Part shown: positions 7,171 to 10,750 of the stretch, piece by piece | Layout: each line of letters begins with the position of its first letter | Numbering within the stretch: position 1 is the stretch's first letter | Assembly (NCBI GenBank): GCA_002361335.1 | Contig: DESS01000258.1 | Span: forward strand, 1-10,750 | Length of the DNA stretch: 10,750 bases | Source: Richelia sp. UBA3308 | GTDB taxonomy: Bacteria; Cyanobacteriota; Cyanobacteriia; Cyanobacteriales; Nostocaceae | Reading direction: 5' to 3' | Translations under genes and position numbers: made by a program | Notes under the pieces: generated by a model | What the model was told of the DNA's origin: nothing | Database searches by the model: none | The model's input: only the letters and a program-made list of their open reading frames with translations

Positions 7171-7317
7171 ATTTTAGATTTTATCCAAGCCGGATTTTAG
7201 ATAAAAAAAATCAGCCCTTGGGCAATATCCTAGAATCTTGACAGGACAATCTAAAATTTTGACTGTCTAAGCCTTTTATTTGTAGAACAGGACAATCTAA
7301 AATAGTAAATCTAAAAT
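7171..7317. repeat. Five copies of ATCTAAAAT in the secE-nusG spacer
   Basis: The 9-base word ATCTAAAAT occurs inverted at 7171-7179 and 7194-7202, and direct at 7249-7257, 7295-7303 and 7309-7317. The first two direct copies belong to a perfect 17-base repeat, ACAGGACAATCTAAAAT, at 7241-7257 and 7287-7303. Inverted copies can pair with direct copies in RNA. The last copy ends 12 bases before the nusG start. Function unknown. Confidence 0.85.
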
Positions 7318-7329
7318 GCAGTTTTGGGA

Positions 7330-7971
7330 ATGACTTCCGCAACAGACGAAGACCGTAATTTGCCTTTGCAGTCAGAGGAAATTGAAACAGCGTCAAACGA
7401 TAGCGTACAAGCAGCTCGCTGGTATGCAGTGCAAGTAGCCTCTGGATGCGAAAAGCGTGTCAAAACGAACTTAGAACAGCGCATTCAAAGTTTTGATGTT
7501 GCTGATAAAATTCACCAAGTAGAGATTCCACACACGCCAACAGTCAAAATACGTAAAGATGGCAGTCGCTACCAGACAGAAGAAAAGGTATTTCCTGGCT
7601 ATGTTCTGGTAAAAATGCAAATGGAAGATGATATTTGGCAGGTGGTGCGAAACACCCCCCATGTAATCAACTTTGTAGGAGCCGAACAAAAGCGTGGTAG
7701 CGGCAGAGGGCGGGGGCACGTGAAACCGTTGCCGCTTTCTCATAGTGAAGTAGAAAGAATCTTCAAGCAAGCTACCGAACAAGAGCCAGTAGTGAAAATA
7801 GATATGGCTACTGGTGATAAGATAGTCGTGCTTTCAGGTCCATTTAAAGACTTTGAAGGTGAGGTAATCGAAGTAAGCCCAGAACGAAGCAAGCTTAAAG
7901 CATTGCTTTCGATTTTTGGAAGAGACACGCCAGTAGAATTGGAATTTAATCAAGTAGAGAAACAAAGCTAG
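7330..7971 (+). CDS. nusG: Transcription termination/antitermination protein NusG
   Basis: Elongation factor that binds RNA polymerase through its NGN domain and couples transcription to translation or Rho through its KOW domain. From ATG 7330 the protein is 213 residues. It has an acidic N-terminal extension (about 1-28), an NGN domain with RWYAVQVASGCEKRVKTNLE (30-49) and VFPGYVLVKM (87-96), a Gly/Arg-rich loop KRGSGRGRG (121-129), and a KOW domain with GDKIVVLSGPFKDFEGEV (162-179). An in-frame TTG at 7324 would add only two residues and is less likely. The Shine-Dalgarno site is weak (GGGA at 7326-7329). The next gene, rplK, begins six bases after the stop, so the two are co-transcribed. 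Confidence 0.97.
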   Translation: MTSATDEDRNLPLQSEEIETASNDSVQAARWYAVQVASGCEKRVKTNLEQRIQSFDVADKIHQVEIPHTPTVKIRKDGSRYQTEEKVFPGYVLVKMQMEDDIWQVVRNTPHVINFVGAEQKRGSGRGRGHVKPLPLSHSEVERIFKQATEQEPVVKIDMATGDKIVVLSGPFKDFEGEVIEVSPERSKLKALLSIFGRDTPVELEFNQVEKQS

Positions 7972-7977
7972 TAGGAA

Positions 7978-8403
7978 ATGGCGAAGAAAGTAACAGCGAT
8001 GATAAAACTGGCTCTGCAAGCTGGAAAAGCCAACCCAGCACCACCTGTTGGTCCTGCTTTGGGTCAGCATGGTGTTAATATCATGATGTTCTGTAAGGAG
8101 TACAACGCCAAAACAGCTGATAAAGCTGGAATGGTAATTCCAGTAGAAATTTCGGTTTATGAAGACCGAAGTTTTACATTTGTATTAAAAACTCCTCCAG
8201 CATCTGTATTAATTACTAAAGCAGCCAAAATAGATAAAGGTTCCGCCGAACCGAATAAAACTAAAGTTGGTTCGATAACAAAAGACCAATTGCGTGAAAT
8301 TGCTGAAACCAAAATGCCCGATTTGAACGCCAACGACATTGAAGCGGCGATGAAAATCATTGCCGGTACCGCTCGTAATATGGGTGTCAAGATCACAGAT
8401 TGA
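7978..8403 (+). CDS. rplK: Large ribosomal subunit protein uL11
   Basis: Ribosomal protein L11, binding the GTPase-associated region of 23S rRNA at the base of the L7/L12 stalk. The 141 residues are the standard length. The N-terminal domain has the proline-rich PPVGPALGQHGVNIMMF (22-38). The RNA-binding C-terminal domain ends with DIEAAMKIIAGTARNMGVKI (120-139), the family signature. The ATG lies six bases past the nusG stop, with AGGA (7973-7976) directly in front, so ribosome binding overlaps the end of nusG and translation is probably coupled. Confidence 0.98.
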   Translation: MAKKVTAMIKLALQAGKANPAPPVGPALGQHGVNIMMFCKEYNAKTADKAGMVIPVEISVYEDRSFTFVLKTPPASVLITKAAKIDKGSAEPNKTKVGSITKDQLREIAETKMPDLNANDIEAAMKIIAGTARNMGVKITD

Positions 8404-8420
8404 TCGAGTTAGTACCACCG

Positions 8421-8490
8421 GAGTTATGAGTTATGGGTTAACAACTAACAATTAACAAATAACAACTAACAACTAACAACTAATAACTAA
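8421..8490. repeat. Ten-unit phased heptamer array in the rplK-rplA spacer
   Basis: A continuous 7-base register covers 70 bases: two GAGTTAT units, one GGGTTAA, then CAACTAA-type units (CAACTAA four times, with CAATTAA, CAAATAA and TAACTAA variants). The first units resemble the reverse complement of the last ones, so the array is roughly head-to-head with the turning point near 8435-8441. It lies inside a transcribed operon spacer. Confidence 0.9.
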
Positions 8491-8495
8491 AATAA

Positions 8496-8535
8496 ATTGG
8501 GGGAGAGCATCAAACTCGTTAATTACCCCAGGAGG
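8496..8535 (+). promoter_or_regulatory. rplA leader: possible hairpin abutting a strong ribosome binding site
   Basis: AGGAGG (8530-8535) stands five bases before the rplA start. TGGGG (8498-8502) can pair with CCCCA (8526-8530), with an inner GAG/CTC pairing (8505-8507 with 8515-8517), so the stem would cover the first base of the Shine-Dalgarno sequence. The stretch begins with ATTGGGGGAGAG (8496-8507), also found before secE at 6918-6929. Confidence 0.45.
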
Positions 8536-8540
8536 AAAAC

Positions 8541-9260
8541 ATGGCAAAAAACAAATTATCCCGTCGCTTAAGGGAACTGCACGAAAAAGTAGAAGATAAA
8601 GACTATCAACCGATAGAAGCCTTAAATTTACTTAAAGAAACAGCAACAGCGAAATTTCCTGAAGCAGTAGAAGCTCATATCCGCTTGGGAATCGATCCCA
8701 AATACACAGACCAACAGTTACGGACAACAGTAGTATTACCCAAAGGAACCGGACAAAGTATACGAGTTGCCGTAATTGCACGTGGTGAAAAAGTAGCAGA
8801 AGCCACAAGTGCTGGTGCTGACGTAGTAGGTTCGGAAGAACTGATTACAGAGATTCAGCAAGGAAGAATGGACTTTGACAAGTTGATTGCTACCCCTGAC
8901 GTAATGCCGCAAGTAGCAAAGCTTGGTAAATTATTAGGTCCCCGTGGTTTGATGCCATCCCCCAAAGGCGGAACTGTGACAACCGATCTCACCGGTGCGA
9001 TCGCGGAATTTAAAGCTGGTAAATTAGAATTTCGAGCTGATCGTACTGGCATCGTTCATGTTATGTTTGGTAAGGCATCTTTCCCCCCGGAAGACTTATT
9101 GATAAACTTGAAGGCGTTACAAGAAAGTATTGACCGTAATCGTCCTTCAGGAGCAAAAGGTCGTTATTGGCGGACTGTTTATGTATCTGCCACGATGGGA
9201 CCATCTATTAGAGTTGATGTTAGCGCTTTACGGGATTTAAATATCGATCAAGCAGCTTAA
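8541..9260 (+). CDS. rplA: Large ribosomal subunit protein uL1
   Basis: Ribosomal protein L1, which forms the mobile L1 stalk beside the E site by binding 23S rRNA; in several bacteria it also represses its own operon by binding mRNA. The 239 residues are normal for cyanobacteria. The signature LGKLLGPRGLMPSPKGGTV is at 128-146; FPEAVEAHIRLGIDPKYTDQ (39-58) and the C-terminal YVSATMGPSIRVDVS are also conserved. The ATG is preceded by AGGAGG with a five-base gap. It is separated from rplK by a heptamer array and from rplJ by another array plus the L10 leader. Confidence 0.98.
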   Translation: MAKNKLSRRLRELHEKVEDKDYQPIEALNLLKETATAKFPEAVEAHIRLGIDPKYTDQQLRTTVVLPKGTGQSIRVAVIARGEKVAEATSAGADVVGSEELITEIQQGRMDFDKLIATPDVMPQVAKLGKLLGPRGLMPSPKGGTVTTDLTGAIAEFKAGKLEFRADRTGIVHVMFGKASFPPEDLLINLKALQESIDRNRPSGAKGRYWRTVYVSATMGPSIRVDVSALRDLNIDQAA

Positions 9261-9328
9261 CTCATAACTAATTATTTTTGAGTTATAATTTCTGAGTTAA
9301 CTCCTAACTCCTAACTCCTAACTCCTAA
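9259..9328. repeat. Phased heptamer array after rplA
   Basis: Four perfect CTCCTAA units (9301-9328) are preceded in the same 7-base register by GAGTTAA (9294-9300), AATTTCT, GAGTTAT (9280-9286), a T-rich unit, AACTAAT and AACTCAT. GAGTTAACTC at 9294-9303 is a perfect palindrome marking the turn from GAGTTA-type to CTCCTAA-type units. The order parallels the array before rplA. It begins at the rplA stop codon. Confidence 0.85.
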
Positions 9329-9340
9329 TTAAAAACTGAA

Positions 9341-9530
9341 TAGGTAACAGCCAGAGACGGTAGGTGCTAAAAAAAAGCTTAATTTCCTACCTAGGTTTAT
9401 GCCTAAATTGTTATCCATTTTTACCATGAGTGGTGAAAATTCGATGACATAAAGGATTTTGTAAAGACGTAAAGGAACGTTTTTATAATGGTTAAACCCT
9501 GGCTGTTGCAGTCAGGGTTTGTTGTTTTAA
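9341..9530 (+). promoter_or_regulatory. Ribosomal protein L10 leader (attenuator of rplJL)
   Basis: Structured leader of the L10 leader family, which the L10-L7/L12 complex binds to lower rplJL expression. The recognition region runs AGAGACGGTAGGTGC then GCTTAAT, with a stem GGTAGG (9359-9364)/CCTACC (9386-9391). A second hairpin pairs 9463-9470 with 9477-9484. An intrinsic terminator follows at 9494-9520. The segment 9344-9354 (containing AACAGCCAG) is complementary to 9499-9509, inside the terminator's left arm, giving an 11-bp antiterminator with one wobble. The expected logic is that protein binding to the 5' region frees the terminator. Family recognition is from memory of the conserved core. 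Confidence 0.87.
9494..9528 (+). terminator. Intrinsic terminator (attenuator) before rplJ
   Basis: A 12-bp stem, 9494-9505 with 9509-9520, contains one G-U pair and a TTG triloop, and is followed by GTTGTTTT. It lies 38 bases before the rplJ start, inside the operon, so it must be conditional. Confidence 0.88.
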
Positions 9531-9548
9531 AAAATAGCTAAAAACCAT

Positions 9549-9560
9549 AAAGGAGGTGAT
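9549..9560 (+). promoter_or_regulatory. Extended Shine-Dalgarno sequence of rplJ
   Basis: AAAGGAGGTGAT is complementary over its whole length to the usual bacterial 16S rRNA 3' end (ATCACCTCCTTT) and ends five bases before the ATG. It is much stronger than any other site in the window, in keeping with control of this gene at transcription rather than initiation. Confidence 0.85.
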
Positions 9561-9565
9561 ATAGA

Positions 9566-10135
9566 ATGGGTAGAACCCTACAAGAGAAAAAGGAAATAGT
9601 CGCCGATCTCAAAGAAGTTTTGAGCGAATCTTCCTTAGCACTAATAATTGAATACCAAGGATTAAGCGTAGCGGAAATTAGTGATTTGCGTAATCGGTTG
9701 CGTCCAACTGGTACTATTTGCAAAAGAACTAAAAATACCTTGATGCGTATTGCCATTGAAGAAGATAAACAATGGCAGCCAATGACGCAATATCTTCAGG
9801 ATTCTTCAGTCTTCTTATTAGTAAAAGAAGAGATAAAAGATGCCATCAAGGCTTACGAAGAATTCCAAAAAGCCACCAAGAAAACAGAAATTCGCGGTGG
9901 TGTGATGGAAGGGCAAGCTTTGACAATAGATGAAGTCAAAGCACTCAAGGAAATGCCTTCCAAGCAAGAGCTTATGGCTCGTATTGCTGGAAGTTTGAAT
10001 GCAGTTGCCACAGGATTGGCTGTGGGAATCAATCAAGTACCTACCAAACTGGCGAAAGGCATCAACGAAGTACCCAGTTCCTTGGTACGTGCAGTCAAAG
10101 CAGTATCCGAAAAAGAAGAGTCTGGAGATTCTTAA
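9566..10135 (+). CDS. rplJ: Large ribosomal subunit protein uL10
   Basis: Ribosomal protein L10 (P0 equivalent) anchors L7/L12 dimers to the ribosomal stalk and, with them, feeds back on its own leader. The 189 residues comprise a 23S-binding globular domain (MGRTLQEKKEIVADLKEVL; LALIIEYQGLSVAEISDLR at 24-42; CKRTKNTLMRIAI at 52-64) and a long C-terminal helix. That helix divides into four consecutive 11-residue modules, 134-144, 145-155, 156-166 and 167-177, the last three each beginning with Asn. E. coli L10, about 165 residues, carries two dimer sites, so this protein is extended. The start is fixed by the extended Shine-Dalgarno sequence just upstream. rplL follows after 120 bases. Confidence 0.97.
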   Translation: MGRTLQEKKEIVADLKEVLSESSLALIIEYQGLSVAEISDLRNRLRPTGTICKRTKNTLMRIAIEEDKQWQPMTQYLQDSSVFLLVKEEIKDAIKAYEEFQKATKKTEIRGGVMEGQALTIDEVKALKEMPSKQELMARIAGSLNAVATGLAVGINQVPTKLAKGINEVPSSLVRAVKAVSEKEESGDS

Positions 10136-10200
10136 GATTTTGGATTTTGGATTTTTCACCGTTCTTAATCTTCTAAATTTTAAGAGTTATTTTAAGAGTT
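10136..10200. repeat. Short tandem repeats in the rplJ-rplL spacer
   Basis: Three 7-base units, GATTTTG twice then GATTTTT, begin directly after the rplJ stop (10136-10156). Further on, the 12-base word ATTTTAAGAGTT is perfectly duplicated in tandem (10177-10188, 10189-10200). No terminator hairpin is seen, so rplL is probably co-transcribed with rplJ. Confidence 0.8.
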
Positions 10201-10255
10201 CAATTTCCGATAATTTTTCCTAATTTTGTAAATTACCAACAACAGGAGTAAATAA

Positions 10256-10663
10256 ATGTCTGCAAAAACTGATGAAATCATTGAAAGTTTGAAAACTTTG
10301 AGCTTACTTGAAGCTTCCGAATTAGTTAAGCAAATCGAAGAAGTATTTCAGGTAGATGCTTCCGCTTCCGGTGGTGGTGGCATGATGATGATGCCCGGTA
10401 TGATGCCTGGAGCTCCTGGTGCTGCTGCTGCTGAGCCAGAAGAAGAGAAAACTGAGTTTGACGTAGTACTTGAAGATGTACCAGCCGATAAGAAGATTGC
10501 CATCCTTAAGGTTGTACGCTCTATTACCGGCTTAGGTTTGAAAGAAGCTAAAGAAATGGTAGAGTCTGCACCTAAAGCAATTAAAGAAGCCATTGCTAAA
10601 GATGCTGCTGAAGATGCCAAGAAGCAGCTTGAAGAAGCTGGTGCTAAGGTAACAGTTAAGTAA
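10256..10663 (+). CDS. rplL: Large ribosomal subunit protein bL12 (L7/L12)
   Basis: The multicopy stalk protein that recruits and activates translational GTPases; dimers bind the L10 C-terminal helix. At 135 residues it has an N-terminal dimerisation domain (1-32, with LSLLEASELVKQIEEVF), a flexible hinge (about 33-64) and the conserved C-terminal domain EKTEFDVVLEDVPADKKIAI to the end, including GLGLKEAKEMVE. The hinge is unusual: GGGG at 39-42, MMMM at 43-46 and MM at 49-50, encoded by trinucleotide runs, followed by an Ala/Glu-rich part. It is several residues longer than typical. AGGAG (10244-10248) lies seven bases before the ATG. Confidence 0.98.
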   Translation: MSAKTDEIIESLKTLSLLEASELVKQIEEVFQVDASASGGGGMMMMPGMMPGAPGAAAAEPEEEKTEFDVVLEDVPADKKIAILKVVRSITGLGLKEAKEMVESAPKAIKEAIAKDAAEDAKKQLEEAGAKVTVK

Positions 10664-10665
10664 TA

Positions 10666-10703
10666 TTAATTGGGCATTGGTTATATGTCCAATGCCCAAT
10701 TAA
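10666..10703. repeat. Perfect 15-bp inverted repeat after rplL
   Basis: The arms 10666-10680 and 10689-10703 are perfectly complementary, with an eight-base loop. Each contains the CCAATGC word of the array at 28-74, in opposite orientations. It lies two bases past the rplL stop and could end or stabilise the transcript, though no T-run follows, so classic Rho-independent termination is doubtful. Confidence 0.85.
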
Positions 10704-10711
10704 GAATTTAG

Positions 10712-10750
10712 GAGTAACGAGTAACTTGTAAAGAGTAACGAGTAACGAGT
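10712..10750. repeat. GAGTAAC heptamer array, cut by the window end
   Basis: GAGTAAC units at 10712, 10719, 10733 and 10740, with one variant unit TTGTAAA at 10726-10732 keeping the 7-base register, and a partial GAGT at the edge. GAGTAAC resembles the GAGTTAT units of the arrays around rplA. Confidence 0.88.

Noticed and set aside
7204..7223. The GCCC-TT-GGGC sequence next to an A-run could be a terminator on the minus strand.
   Set aside because: The stem is only four base pairs with a two-base loop and there is no minus-strand gene for it to serve.
8404..8540. The rplK-rplA spacer could hold an L1-binding autoregulatory site.
   Set aside because: The possible TGGGG/CCCCA hairpin does not clearly show the L1-binding internal-loop pattern, so I kept only the hairpin and not the L1 claim.
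9999..10223. A 74-codon open frame on the + strand overlapping the end of rplJ.
   Set aside because: It lies mostly inside rplJ in another frame, has no ribosome binding site, and its tail is translated AT-rich spacer with repeats.

Overview
The window comes from a cyanobacterium, most likely a filamentous, possibly heterocyst-forming one. The evidence is six copies of the HIP1 octamer GCGATCGC (1149, 2518, 3103, 5657, 6064, 8997), AT-rich spacers loaded with heptanucleotide tandem repeats of the STRR type, and the order rplS, tRNA-Trp, secE, nusG, rplK, rplA, rplJ, rplL, which is the usual cyanobacterial arrangement. No gene is clearly cut by a window edge; a repeat array at the right end runs out of the window.

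Left part (1-3560, + strand): a heptamer array lies directly against the start of a large RND-family efflux pump gene. The pump reads through without a frameshift but carries about 55 codons of repeat-derived sequence in the cytoplasmic linker after transmembrane helix 4. It ends near two related hairpins that also lie downstream of the gene on the opposite strand.

Middle part (3570-5988, - strand): two glycosyltransferase genes, a GT-B enzyme of family GT4 and a GT-A enzyme of family GT2, separated by 394 bases of very AT-rich DNA with no gene. They probably act in cell-surface polysaccharide or glycolipid synthesis, but acceptor and sugar cannot be read from the sequence. They are divergent from rplS across a 163-base spacer holding two 12-base palindromes.

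Right part (6152-10663, + strand): translation and export genes. L19 comes first, then tRNA-Trp(CCA), an elaborate 79-base inverted-repeat structure, SecE (translocon), NusG (transcription elongation), and the ribosomal proteins L11 and L1 followed by L10 and L7/L12 (the stalk). An L10 leader with an intrinsic terminator and an 11-bp alternative pairing precedes rplJ, so rplJL is probably controlled by transcription attenuation. The L10 C-terminal helix shows four 11-residue modules, suggesting four L7/L12 dimers per ribosome.

The genes are ordinary housekeeping families. The unusual material is mostly in the spacers: phased 7-base arrays of related sequence in at least four of them, a predicted three-way-junction element between tRNA-Trp and secE, five copies of ATCTAAAAT before nusG, and the repeat insertion inside the RND gene. 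I see no defence system, CRISPR array, transposase or phage gene.
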